NCBI GenBank assembly: GCA_030848705.1 | Contig: CM061243.1 | Coordinates: 117,204,674-117,268,673, forward strand | Length of the DNA stretch: 64,000 bases | Source of the DNA: Heracleum sosnowskyi | Lineage: Eukaryota; Streptophyta; Magnoliopsida; Apiales; Apiaceae | Direction of reading: 5' to 3' | In this document: positions 54,301-64,000 of the stretch, piece after piece | Numbering within the stretch: position 1 is the first letter of the stretch | Layout: every line of letters begins with the position of its first letter | Position numbers and translations under genes: made by a program | Notes under the pieces: generated by a model | The model's input: only the letters and a program-made list of their open reading frames with translations | Database searches by the model: none | What the model was told of the DNA's origin: nothing

Positions 54301-56375
54301 ATGAGAAAAGATGGGCTGTAACTATCTATTTCACTTCTGGCATATCTTATTTCATCACAATGCAGTTATTGCAGAGTCTGCCAGCAAAGGTGTTGTGTGC
54401 CTTGAAGGGAAAGATCAGGGCAACTCAAACACCATTCAATGAAATATTGGATATGCAAATCCAGAACCTGCTCATACAAAAGCTACCTGAAGTCTACACA
54501 AATCCACCATGTGTTTTCTATAGATCTGTAACTAAGGATGGCACAAGAAGGAACAGCTTCATGAATTTGGTTGGCACATCCAGAATGGAAACCAAGTCAA
54601 TTCTGAAAGTGTTAGATGGAATACTCAATTCAAATGCCAATCCAGGAAGAGCTTATGCTGTTCAAGAGATCTACAAAATGCTGGTGTTGAGAGACAAGGC
54701 ACTGGGAGCTAGAGTGAAGGAACTAATCTCTAGAGCCAATGCCAAAAGAAATGATCAAGGTGGAAGCTGTCTCTATAACCTTCCTCCTCAGGATGATGAT
54801 GATGATGACGATGATGATGATGATGATGAGGTTGGAGGTGGTGAAGCTTCTGGAAATGTTGGAAATGCTGGTGGAAGTAATTCTGGGAATACTGGTATTC
54901 AATCCCAAAATGAAGGCAATGAAGAAACTCCTAATCAGGAAAAGAAAGATGCTGGTGCTACAGATGAAGAGGAGTCAAGAATACTGGAAGATTTGGAGGT
55001 AAGCATTCTTAGATGTGCTATTGACTGCATAAATGCAGAAAAAGATGCTGTCACCAAAGGTACTGTCGACAAGGATACTGTCATAGAAGATGCTGTCATG
55101 GAAGATGCTGTCGACAAAGGTACTGTCAAGGAAGGTTCTGTCAAGGATGAAGCCAAAGCTTCTGTCAAGCCCAAGAGACTGAAAGCTAAAGCTAAGGCAT
55201 GGTTTACTAGACAGAAACCTGCAGGAAAGCACATGTGCTCAGGAAAGGAAAAGGCCACTGGATTAGGCAGAAATTTGAAGATGCCAATTCAATCAATTCC
55301 TCCCAACAGTCTTAAAGTTCAACAGATGCAATCTTGGGAAATCAAGAGTGTTGAGGTTAAATTGGATGCAAATCAAGAGGCCACTGAGTCTGTTCTGTGG
55401 TGGGAAGGATCAAGATCTACCGAGGTTGATAAGGACTTCAACCTGGTGTCCACATCAACCAGTGGTAGGACATCAACCATAGATAAAAGGAGAATTGACT
55501 TCTTCTACCTGGAAAGAATGGTAGAGTTGTTGGAGAGCTATGATAATGTTCCAGAGTCTGTCATGGAACATATTTTGAAATATCAGGCTGATAGGGATGC
55601 TGAATTCTATCAGAAATTTGGCTACAATTTTGCAGATTTTGATGATGCTGATATTCTAACTGATCTCCCACCTTCTCCTATACCATACCACTGGTACTAT
55701 GAGTTTGAGGACTTACCCACAGAAGAAGGGCAAACCCAACCAACTCAGGAAAGGGAACCCAAGCCAAGCAAAAGACCTGAATCTTCTCAATATTCTCAAA
55801 CTAAGTCAGAACTTGATAAGAAGGAAGCTGAACTACTGGAAAGATCCAAGGTCTCCAACAAGGCAGAAAGTGAAGCTCCAAACTATCAATCATGTATGCT
55901 GGAAAATCCCCTAAGAATGAAGTATCTAAAAGAAGAAATCTATGTTTGCAGCTTCCACAAGCTAAAAACAACTATTCTGAAGGATTTACAGTATATGGTA
56001 GCTGGTTCAATACATCCCTTGGAGCAGATTTGTTCTGATGAAATAGAGAATTTATTGGAAGGGAGAAAAGGAGAAGACTCAAAGCTGGACAAGCAAAGGA
56101 GAAGGTCTCTCAATGCTTATCCTGGAAGTAGATTCAAGCTCATTAATGAAGAACTTCACTTCAGAACCTATCCTTATGATATAGAGCAATGGCTGAATCT
56201 CAGGGATGCTAGTTCTCTCCTCTCCCCTACTATAAAGAAGATCATTGAAGAAGTAGAGGATGCTGCAGTTTCTGCTGCTGAAATTTCTGTTATAGAAGGT
56301 CTAAGAGGCTGCTTGGTAGAATCTCTCAAAAGAGAGGATGTAGCAAGGCAGAAGAGGAAATCTCAAGCTAAGTAA
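51305..56375 (+). pseudogene. Third ORF of element B, about 1690 codons, one frameshift
   Basis: Part 1 (51305-52042) holds the N-terminal region shared with element A (FLNKSYLGYA, EAFWQTA, NNALGI, RKEWN, TGWNGIPSY, YPRFLMMCIN). A one-base shift in or next to an (AC)n run at 52005-52020 ends that frame; the second frame is open from 51999 and continues to 56375. Part 2: a Ser/Thr/Pro/Gln-rich region with basic KKKRARR; a heptad segment near 53590-53700; a well-conserved-looking domain (about 54130-54760; SSLVEQAM, YFTSGISYFI, VFYRSVTKDG); an Asp run encoded by GAT repeats (about 54791-54830); DTV/DAV repeats (55045-55170); and a C-terminal domain (about 55490-56370; YHWYYEFEDLP, HFRTYPYDIEQWL). 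Longer than pol. No signal peptide or membrane span is seen. Function unknown. Confidence 0.8.
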
Positions 56376-56456
56376 AAAATTCTTAATCCATTCTGATCTT
56401 GTTAGTTAAGTTGTCAGCACATATTGTAAATTTGTTGTTATTTCCCATAAAAACAA

Positions 56457-56468
56457 ATTGGGGGAGAT
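56457..56468 (+). promoter_or_regulatory. Polypurine tract of element B
   Basis: ATTGGGGGAGAT directly precedes the 3' LTR start TGTTGG, in the place where plus-strand DNA synthesis is primed. Confidence 0.88.
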
Positions 56469-57520
56469 TGTTGGGATTTATGGGTGATAACATAGAAACA
56501 ACTTAACTTTGATTGTACTTAATTTTTAATTAAGTAGAACATACTGTCACAGCCAAAGTATGTTCTTGTAATCAGTATGTAATGTTATTCTAGTTGTATA
56601 ACTTGAAAGAAGTTCACTTGTTGTGTTCAAGCCTCAAAGGATACATATTTAGATGACAACATGAATAAAGGTTACTGTCCTAAAGCTTCGACAGTAAGAT
56701 TACAAGAAGACAGAATGTTGCAAGTCAAGACATCATATTCACTCTGACAGCAACATTGGCGGAAGACTACGCGACAGCAACTTTAGCCCTCGACAGCAAG
56801 TTTGGAAACCTCGACAGCACACTATGCGGGGAACTCCTACTGTCACCAAAAGCACATTCCTGTGACAGCAAGCTTTGTGGCAAAAGTAACTGTCTCGAGA
56901 AAGACCCTTGTTCTAAGTATCTTTCTCAGTCAAATCCCGTGACAGTTTCAATGTTCAAGAAACAGGCGTGATGCAGTATCCCTAAGCTGCACTAAGTCTG
57001 CAAGACTACGACAGAAGCTTCAAGCACTACAATACAAAAGAGAATCAATTCAAGAGCAAGGTCAAGTCTTTATTTGCTGAATTGCTTAAGCTGGAAATAG
57101 AATGAATCTAGGTTGCTTTTGTTATAATGTATATCTGACATATTAGCAATTTAGGAAAGTCACAAGGGTAAGACAATCTGTAAGAAGCTGCCACTTGACA
57201 ATGACAGCAGCTTCACAAACCCGTGACTGATAGTGATAGGATTAGTCTTATACCTACTATCAATTCATTCTAGAGATGTAACGAAGACAAGCAAGTACCT
57301 TGAAGAAAATCGAAGCTCAAGAATTCTCTCTTGAGGTTGTAGCAACACTTTGCAAAATAAATAAAACATTTATTTTGTGAATCATGTCTTCTCTATTTTA
57401 CTGTTTGTGAATGCATACATATTATTGATAACATTAAATCTTAGTTTTAGTTGTTGAAACTGAGATTGAATTTTATCAGTATTGCATTCATCCCCCTTCT
57501 GCAATACACCAGGACCAACA
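56469..57520 (+). repeat. 3' LTR of element B
   Basis: 1052 bp, 11 bp shorter than the 5' LTR because of a shorter C-run (5 versus 16 C). About 14 substitutions from the 5' copy. Followed by the target duplication GTTAC at 57521-57525. Confidence 0.95.
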
Positions 57521-57525
57521 GTTAC

Positions 57526-57741
57526 AAATATCTCAATTGTGTATATTCATCTTACTCTCCAAGATGTCCATTATATCTATTTATACAAACTCAATTACAA
57601 CAATGATACGTAACTAACTCTAACAAACTCTCTGACAAACTCAAAATATCCTTGATAGTTACGTGACATTCTGTTGCTTGTGTAGCTCTCTCTTTAGTTA
57701 GGTTTGATTCGTTTACTTCTCTTTTTCCTGATTGAGCTTCA
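57526..57741 (-). repeat. Second half of the old copia LTR split by element B
   Basis: Joins 42979-43031 across the GTTAC duplication. The LTR starts TGAAGA and ends GCTTCA near 57741, about 270 bp in total, a usual size for Ale/Retrofit-type copia. The outer border is judged from the TGAAG/CTTCA ends. Confidence 0.55.
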
Positions 57742-57939
57742 CAATAACAGCTTACTTTTGTTTTTAATTATTTAAATATCTGAATAAAAATATATAAAAT
57801 AAATTAATTCCAACAATACTAACTTTATCAAACTAATTGTATTCCATGATAGAAATGTTCTTACATTGAAGAACACTTAATATTGATTAGTGGTTTATTT
57901 CCATCAGGTTGACTAATCATTTCAAGTCACAGTTACTAA

Positions 57940-59557
57940 TCAAATACACTCTTGGTTTGGAAGTTGGGTGGTGAGCATTTCTATCAGGCCCTTAAGATTT
58001 TCAGTTGAGCTACCATCTGCTCCAACAGCCTTGATTGCAAGTTCCTTGTATGCTGTGCTTTGTTTCCTGAACATTTTCCCTTTCTCCTGGAACAAAACTT
58101 GTGCGATGGCATCGATAGCTCCATTTTTCGTCAACACTCCACCATCTACACGCACACCAATTTTGTACACATTTTCGATCATCCATGTGTTTATTGTTTG
58201 ATCTCCCATGAAGGGTCTGCAGATGAGTGGCACACCAGCTGCAATGCTCTCCATCACCGAGCCCCATCCGCTGTGAGTTATAAAAACTCCGGTAGCAGCA
58301 TGAGATAGGATTTGAACCTGTGGTGCCCATGCCACAATTTTCCCAAGTTCACTAGTCCTGTCCAAAAATCCTGATGGCAAATGTTTCTTGAGATCATCTT
58401 TCATAGACCAGAGAAATGGAGTAGCGCTTGCTTCTAGAGCTTCAGCCAACGCGTTTATCTCATTTGGTGGTAGCATTGCCGCGGTACCAAAGGCAATATA
58501 TGCTACAGAGTCAGGATGATGGTTTTCGAGCCAGGGTAAGCAGCCATATTCATCGGAAACTGATGACTGTGGTGGAGATGGAAGGCTAATGGGACATATA
58601 CTGAAAATTTTCTTGAACTTTGATTTGAGATTATTGATGAGATCAGGATCCAGCTCCTCAAAGGAGCATAGAACCAGAGCATCTGCGCGGGGTAATGTTT
58701 GTGCCATTTTATATAGCATAACGAAAAATGGCCACTCTAACATCCCAAATATCACCCCAGCAGGCAAGTCACCGAGTGTCAAGTCAGAAAAGCCAGGAAT
58801 AAAGTTGAGCTTCTCATTCATACGGCCTCCAATGCCTACACACACAAGTCCAAATTGAACACATTACATCCTGATCGAATCATCGAATCATGTCTCCTCT
58901 GTTTTCAATTAAACTGTGCAACTATTATTTTCCGGAAAATTTTTGGAACGAAGGTAGTAAATATGACTCCAAAAAATTTTTAGAAGGTAGTAGTAAATAG
59001 GACTCTATAAAATTATTTTGCTGCGATGTGCCACTTGAATTGAAACGGAGGAGGATGACGAAAAAGTTACCTTCAACTCCCAGTGTTTGCCGAATAAGAT
59101 CGGTATAAATATGAGCAGTAAGCGAGCAAGCCCCAGCAGTCCAATATGGCACCCAAGGCACACCAATCTCTTGTGCTAAATCACAAGAAAACCACAAAAA
59201 GGCATCACATAGTATGCACGTTATCTTCCTATCGGAAGTCATCGTGACCTTCTCGACGCCACGACGGAACTCATCAGCTGCAACAGCTAAGAACAAGTTG
59301 ACATCCTCCATTGGTTTCCCAACAAACACATAATTTTCAGCTATGCCATCATGTATGTCATGAGGTATTATATTACTAGGAGTTCCCGAGGAGTTCGAAA
59401 ATAAAGAATTGTTGTATTTGGCAGAGCTGAAAACTGTGAATTTAACGCGAGGCGCGGCCTTTGCCAGCCTCTTGACGAATGCGAAGAGGAGACTGGGGTG
59501 CGATGCGAACGGAAAACTAAGAACCGCGACATGAGGCTCTGGAGACAATGTGGTCAT
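57940..59557 (-). CDS. UGT78-like flavonoid 3-O-glycosyltransferase
   Basis: Two exons: 59557-59071 and 58835-57940, one 235-bp GT-AG intron after codon 162 (phase 1). 1383 nt, 460 residues, the usual length for this family. Catalytic His20 (FPFASH) and partner Asp118 (LCDAF) are present, with the family signatures EGIGGRMNEKLNFIPGF and FEELDPDL. The 44-residue PSPG box runs from WAPQVQ to GDQ; Gln at position 44 favours UDP-glucose, though relatives with Gln can use galactose. Ser replaces Cys at position 20, as in many UGT78 members. Gly replaces the nearly invariant Asn at position 23 (HSGWGS), which contacts the sugar donor. The enzyme would glycosylate anthocyanidins or flavonols in the cytosol. 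The Asn change may lower or alter activity. A TATTTATT box lies ~70 bp upstream. Confidence 0.9.
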
Positions 59558-59624
59558 TGTAGAGAAGAGTGTTGATTAAAAAGTTGTGTTGTCTTGTTGT
59601 CCTGTGCATAGCATGTTGATGTAC

Positions 59625-59635
59625 ATAATAAATAT
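59625..59635 (-). promoter_or_regulatory. Possible TATA box of the UGT gene
   Basis: ATATTTATTAT on the minus strand, about 70 bp upstream of the ATG at 59557. The spacing is suitable, but the sequence is AT-rich, so the call is weak. Confidence 0.35.
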
Positions 59636-59639
59636 GGTT

Positions 59640-60570
59640 GGAAAAATGCTAAAAACTCCAAAAAAAATATATTTTAAATTTGTTATCAAATGCTTGCGTA
59701 ATTAATAATTTTTTTTAATAATAAGATGAGATCCCGTTCACATACAAATGCACTCACAAATTATGATTCGATATTTGACGTGTCACGTTATTTGAAAAAA
59801 AATTTGTGATATCTAACGTTACCGGTATTTGTACGGTTGATGGAATAAGACAAAAAATAATAATTGAGGGTGCGGTTTGGTGTTAGGTGAAATTGAGAGT
59901 TGAGAATAGAAGAGCGTGCAGCTAGCAGAGCCATTCATTTCACAAGCAGGAAAATCGTATCAGGGACACCTGCAAAACAGAACTAAATGGGATGTGCCGC
60001 ATCGCACGAGATTGTAGAAAAATGAGTATTCCAGTACTCACTGGGCTTTCCAGAGGACTACTATTTGTAGTTGGGCTTAAAAATGATTCCATGACAAAGA
60101 TCTGGACCGTCTTGCTGCGGGCCAAGACTGATCTACAAATTGGTGTGTCTTTAACATGGCACTTGATTAGCTCCCTGGCCAATGCCAGATTTAGGGTTGT
60201 AAGTTGTAAGCCGAGCAGGATATTTAATAAGCAAGCTTGAGTTCAAATATTTTCTTTTATTTTTGTTAATCATTTTTAATTTTTATAGATAATAGGATAA
60301 AAGGGGAATTCATTACAAAGATCCTAATTCCTGCAAGAAGCAAGTTCAATGCTTACAAATAAAGTAAGCAACTAGTTCACAATATTACAAACCAACACAA
60401 GCTTAAACAGGGAGTCTGATGAAATTAAACATAGAAATTAAGCATCAATCTGATTCTCGCAATATCCTCGAGCAGCTCTCTTCAAAAGAAAAATCAGTAT
60501 CAGCATCACAAGCACCATCAACACTTTGCATTTTCCTTGAAAATGTCACTTGTCTACTCGCCTAGGCGTT
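59640..60570. other. Intergenic stretch upstream of the UGT gene
   Basis: No recognisable gene. ORFs at 59940-60240 on both strands overlap each other and show no domain. The more GC-balanced text at 60300-60570 looks like transcribed 3' UTR sequence belonging to the exon-like piece that follows on the minus strand. Confidence 0.4.
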
Positions 60571-60571
60571 C

Positions 60572-60705
60572 CTACTTCACAGTCTCTTGCTTACCAGAAA
60601 ACAAATTCCAAACTTCATGCTTTGCGTCTTCAAATGAGTAGTAGTGCTCGGTAAGAATTGGGAATAAAATGTTGGATGCCCATGTTGTGAGTCCACCTTA
60701 GCATC
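60572..60705 (-). pseudogene. Exon-like fragment of an unidentified gene (3' end)
   Basis: The minus strand reads TWASNILFPILTEHYYSFED then AKHEVWNLFSGKQETVK and TAG (60574-60572). The text looks like the last exon of a protein gene, preceded by TAAG that may mark a splice site. No upstream exons were found, since an LTR-like sequence starts at 60801. I do not recognise the family. Confidence 0.3.
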
Positions 60706-60800
60706 TTTGATTGTAGTTATCTAGGAAGCCGCAAGGTTCCAAGCCTGTATCACCATCAAATAAGATTTCATCTAAACTATTACAACAGCCGTTCACCAAC

Positions 60801-61583
60801 TGTCAGAACATGTATACTACACAGCAACAATAGAGCAGTTTTATATATTTATCTTGACAAGAACAGACAGATAAAACCAATTAATGAAACAAACACGAAG
60901 ATCGAAACAAGAATAGAATTAGAGACTGTAAATAACAAGATAAGAAATAACACTTATCTTAGTAGCTTTAAACAAATACTGATAGATAAAGAACATAACA
61001 GCTGAGTCGTCAAGTCTTTCGAGAAGTCTTGACTGTTCTTGAAGAGATTATTACCCCACTTACACTGTGTTGGGTTGCAACAATATCACTTACAGGATAA
61101 AACAACACAGATCAATCCACTCACATTAATGACAATGATCAACAGCGACCAGTACCTCAGTTCGCCCAAAAACTATGTAAAATAATCTGTATGTGTTGAG
61201 AGAGAACAGAGAAGAAGATAGTTGCTAGGATTTTCTAAGTATGTATATCCTTACAGTTCTTATCATTATCAAACGTTTAGTTTTGTATATATTATACAAA
61301 ATAAAACGTAACAGACCAAATAAAATGGTAACTGCATATATGATATTTAATACTAATTATTCTGATTTAATTTCATTAACAACTGTCATCAGGATTTAAT
61401 ATCAGTTACAGCTTCCATCAGGATTTAATCCTATCAGGACCTGGACCATCAGGATCAATAGTGAACTGGTCCATCAGGATCAGTAGTCAACTGGTCCAAG
61501 CCATCAGGATTTAATACAAGAACTGGTCCATCAGGATTTAATCCTGACGTAGTTCGTTGAGCTGTTACAAATAAATTCTGATA
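60801..61583. repeat. LTR-like sequence with a CCATCAGGAT word array
   Basis: Begins TGTCAGAA and ends near TTCTGATA (imperfect inverted ends). Between 61385 and 61550 the word CCATCAGGAT (often followed by TTAAT) recurs about seven times. The style resembles the LTR of element A, whose word array is also far from the PBS end. No primer site or coding text adjoins it, so it may be a solo LTR; the target duplication was not found. Confidence 0.4.
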
Positions 61584-61589
61584 CTGTTA

Positions 61590-62062
61590 AATTAAATCAA
61601 TAAATAATATTAAATAAACAGGTAATAAAATTCATCGCCTAGGTCACTTCGTGTACGCGAGACATCGAGACATTCGCCCTTTGACCCGACCCGAGTCGTG
61701 ACGTGGCGTGGCGTGGCGTGGCGTGTGTGTGCGCGCGTGAGGCACACAATAACACCATGCACACTCACATGCCTTAGTAGTTGTATACTACTCTTGCACA
61801 TGTTACTATATAAAGCCACCAACCTCTCATTACCAATTCTATGTGGGACAAAAGTTCTTTCAACTTAAACAACCCACATAACCCATTTCAAGCAACCTAT
61901 TTCAACTCAATTTATTTATGGATTCCACTAAGAAAATGTCTTAGATCCAAACATGAAAGTTTAAGTCCTCATAATAAGGAACAACATCCAATTGTTAGTT
62001 TCCGGAAATTCCATCTAGAACATATATAAATTATGCCTCAAACTTTTCATTTTCTAACAATA
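61590..62062 (-). repeat. 3' LTR of a decayed copia element (lower border uncertain)
   Basis: On the minus strand the LTR starts TGTTAGAAAATG at about 62062, after a GT-rich tract. It contains 'tgtcccacatag', a TATA box (CTTTATATAG, about 61803-61812) and, beyond it, a (GGCGT)4 run and alternating GT/GC (61702-61735). This layout is common in Tork-like copia LTRs. The lower border near 61590 is a guess. Confidence 0.5.
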
Positions 62063-62634
62063 CCCTACAAATCCATACAGAAATGCATATCGGTCTTTAT
62101 CATGAATTGTTTTTTCAGAGTCGGTACCTTTCCGGGTTTGAACCCTCCTAAGTCCTCTACTTCGATGGCTACCGGATCTAGATGGAATGTTTCACCTTGA
62201 ATCTTTATTCGTTTGGTGTAACCACACTCCATAGACGACGACAAATCAAAGGCTATGGTGATGATCTAGGGCCTTGAGACGTTAATGGTCCTGTCTCGAT
62301 CCTGTTCATCGAATGCTTCAAGGAATAACCCTTTCCTCTAATTGCGACCACACAATTACATTCGCTTAGTTGGGCATCTCCAGAGATGTACTGCTATCAT
62401 CTCGTCAAATGACTTGACCCCATTCAGAGTTCAAATAACTCTTGCTATACTGGCAGTATCAGTACCTTTTAGGTTTACAGGGGATAGACTCAGATACGTG
62501 AGTATCAAAGTATATAGTAAATGTACTACCAACTCACCCTCACAGCTTGTTATTACCACATTGAATACACTTCAAGGGATCTCCTTTCAGGTGTATTGGG
62601 TTCCCGGTGCAGATGAATTATGATGGGCTATCAG
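62063..62634 (-). other. 3' untranslated part of the decayed copia element
   Basis: Lies between the pol remnant and the LTR on the minus strand. No domain found in its short ORFs. Confidence 0.5.
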
Positions 62635-64000
62635 TCACATCCCCAACCTCGACTTAAGGACTACTGCATGCTCAAGTCCTTTAGTCAAAGGATCAGCTAT
62701 ATTATCCTGAGTTCCAATGAACTCTATAGAAATAATCCTTTCAGAAACTAGACCCCTTATAGACTTAAGTCTAACTTGGATGTGTCTCTTTGTTTTAGCA
62801 TTATACTTTTCACTGTTGATCTTGTCGATAGTTGTACGGCTATCACAATGAACAATAATTGCTGGAAGCGGTCTGCTTACTACAGGTAACACTGACATAA
62901 GTCCATGTAACCATTCAGCCTCCGTCCCCGTGGCATCTAGTGCACACAACTCAACCTCAAAAGTAGACCGAGTTATCAAAGTCTGTCTAGTAGACTTCTA
63001 GGATATTGCTCCACCTGATAGGGTAAACAAATATCCAGTCACTCCATTGGTACCAGATTTCTCAGCTATCCAACTTGCATCACTGTATCCCTCGATTACT
63101 CCAGGAAATCTTCGATGATGCAAACCAAGGGAAATAGTTCCCTTAAGATATCTAAGAACTCTATCAAGTGCCTCCCAATGAGTCTTGTTCGGACAACTTG
63201 TATATCTAGCTAACTTAGACACAGAATAAGAAATATCTGGTCTAGTCACGTTAGCAAGATATTGCAAACTCCCAATAATCTGAGAATACCTTAACCGAGA
63301 CACAAGAATTCCTGAACTATTCTTGACAATGGCAACTTTAGGATCGTACGGTGTGCTAGATATTCTATAATTTGAATAACCATACTTCTCAAGTATAGAT
63401 TTCTCTATATAATGAGATTGTGACAATGTTATTCCATCAGTTGACTGTGTCAACTTGACCCCAAGAATCACACTAGCCACACCAATATCCTTCATTTCAA
63501 AGTGCCTTTTCAAGAAACTTTTTGTCTCGTTAATAATCTCAATATTGGTTCCAAACAATAATATGTCATCCACATATAGGCACACGATAATACATTCATT
63601 TCCTTTAACCATGTAGTAAACACACTTGTCACTTTCATTAACTACAAACTCTGATTCTAAAACAGTTTCATCAAACTTTTTATGCCAGTCTCTAGGAGCT
63701 TGTTTTAAGCCATATATAGACTTGATCAGCTTACATACTATCCTCTCGTTACCAGAATCAACAAATCCCTCAGGCTGATCCATATAAATCTCTTCTTCAA
63801 GATCACCATGAAGAAAAGTTGTCTTTACATCCATTTGATGGATGATAAGACCATGTACGGAAGCCAATGCTATAAGCATTCAGATTGTAGTCATTCTTGC
63901 AACAGGAGAGTATGTATCAAAGTAATCAATGCCTTCATTTTGCCTAAAACCCTTAGCTACCATCCTAGCCTTATACTTATCTATTGAGCCATCCAGGTTC
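62635..64000 (-). pseudogene. pol: Ty1/copia pol fragment (RT and RNase H), Tork-like, with nonsense mutations
   Basis: The minus strand enters the window in the RT domain (YKARMVAKGF, GIDYFDTYSPVARM), then a TGA at 63882-63880 where relatives have Arg, then 293 open codons with QMDVKTTFLHGDLEEEIYM, YGLKQAPR and the YVDD box (CLYVDDILLFG). A TAG at 63000-62998 stands where relatives have Trp (GGAIS-W-KS). The RNase H tail continues in the same frame (FEVELCALD, VHCDSRTTIDK, DNIADPLTKGL) to 62635. Both stops fit C-to-T change on one strand, as in methylated, decaying repeats. Inactive. The rest lies beyond the right edge. Confidence 0.88.

Larger units (their letters stand above)
43027..57525 (+). 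mobile_element. Sirevirus-like Ty1/copia retrotransposon, element B (complete, 14.5 kb)
   Basis: Element 43032-57520 between target duplications GTTAC (43027-43031 and 57521-57525). LTRs are 43032-44094 and 56469-57520. Primer site at 44097, polypurine tract at 56457-56468. The order is gag (broken), pol (open), a small ORF, then a very large third ORF (split by one frameshift). By eye the LTRs differ at about 14 sites plus the length of a C-run, roughly 98.7% identity. With a rate of 1.3e-8 per site per year this is about half a million years. It is nested in the LTR of an older copia element. Its 14.5 kb length is large for Ty1/copia, mainly because of the 5 kb third ORF. Confidence 0.93.

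Noticed and set aside
59940..60240. Overlapping ORFs on both strands near 60.1 kb
   Set aside because: No recognisable domain, no splice context and no start signals; treated as noncoding.

Overview
The window reads as nuclear DNA of a flowering plant, most likely a eudicot: spliced genes with GT-AG introns, AT-rich noncoding DNA, and dense nested LTR retrotransposons, Helitrons, MULE, hAT and CACTA debris. An asterid such as an Apiaceae species would fit, but nothing here proves it. All identifications were made by eye from protein motifs, splice sites, terminal repeats and target-site duplications (TSDs); no database search was run.

Three host genes can be assembled with an intact reading frame. 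(1) A sieve element occlusion (SEO) gene on the minus strand, 21188-24664, 7 exons, 917 codons. (2) A calmodulin-binding protein 60 (CBP60) gene on the plus strand, 27951-41017, 8 exons, 645 codons. Its 6.3 kb first intron is filled by Helitrons and a MULE, and a hAT-like element lies just after its stop codon. (3) A UGT78-like flavonoid 3-O-glycosyltransferase gene on the minus strand, 57940-59557, 2 exons, 460 codons, with an Asn-to-Gly change at PSPG position 23. Broken gene pieces include a truncated PERK-type receptor kinase (17704-18788) and an LRR-like remnant near 20.5 kb.

Layout. 1-11016: a Ty1/copia Sirevirus-like element on the minus strand (LTR 9741-11016, gag, pol, and a third ORF running off the left edge), inserted into the gag gene of a Ty3/gypsy element (11017 to about 12.4 kb). 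12.7-17.4 kb: a tandemly duplicated tRNA-related repeat, split by a 3.6 kb solo LTR with TSD AAAAT. 17.6-20.8 kb: PERK pseudogene, CACTA end, MITE and LRR remnant. 21.2-24.8 kb: SEO. 25-27.2 kb: repeats. 27.5-42.1 kb: CBP60. 43032-57520: a complete 14.5 kb Sirevirus-like element on the plus strand (TSD GTTAC, LTRs differing at about 14 sites), nested in the LTR of an older copia element (42530-43031 and 57526-57741). 57.9-59.6 kb: UGT. 60.8-64 kb: LTR-like DNA and a decayed copia polymerase.

The most unusual signal is shared by the two Sirevirus-like elements. Each has a very large third ORF downstream of pol (at least 1095 codons in one, about 1690 in the other), with a conserved N-terminal region. 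In each, that ORF is preceded by its own TATA-like box, a pyrimidine-rich leader, and an array of a short word that is also repeated in the same element's LTR. The word differs between elements: a CTATG-CGA-CATAG palindrome in the first, TGACAG/CTGTCA in the second. In the second element the word has also spread into gag and ORF3 coding sequence. This suggests an internal, LTR-like promoter driving the accessory ORF.
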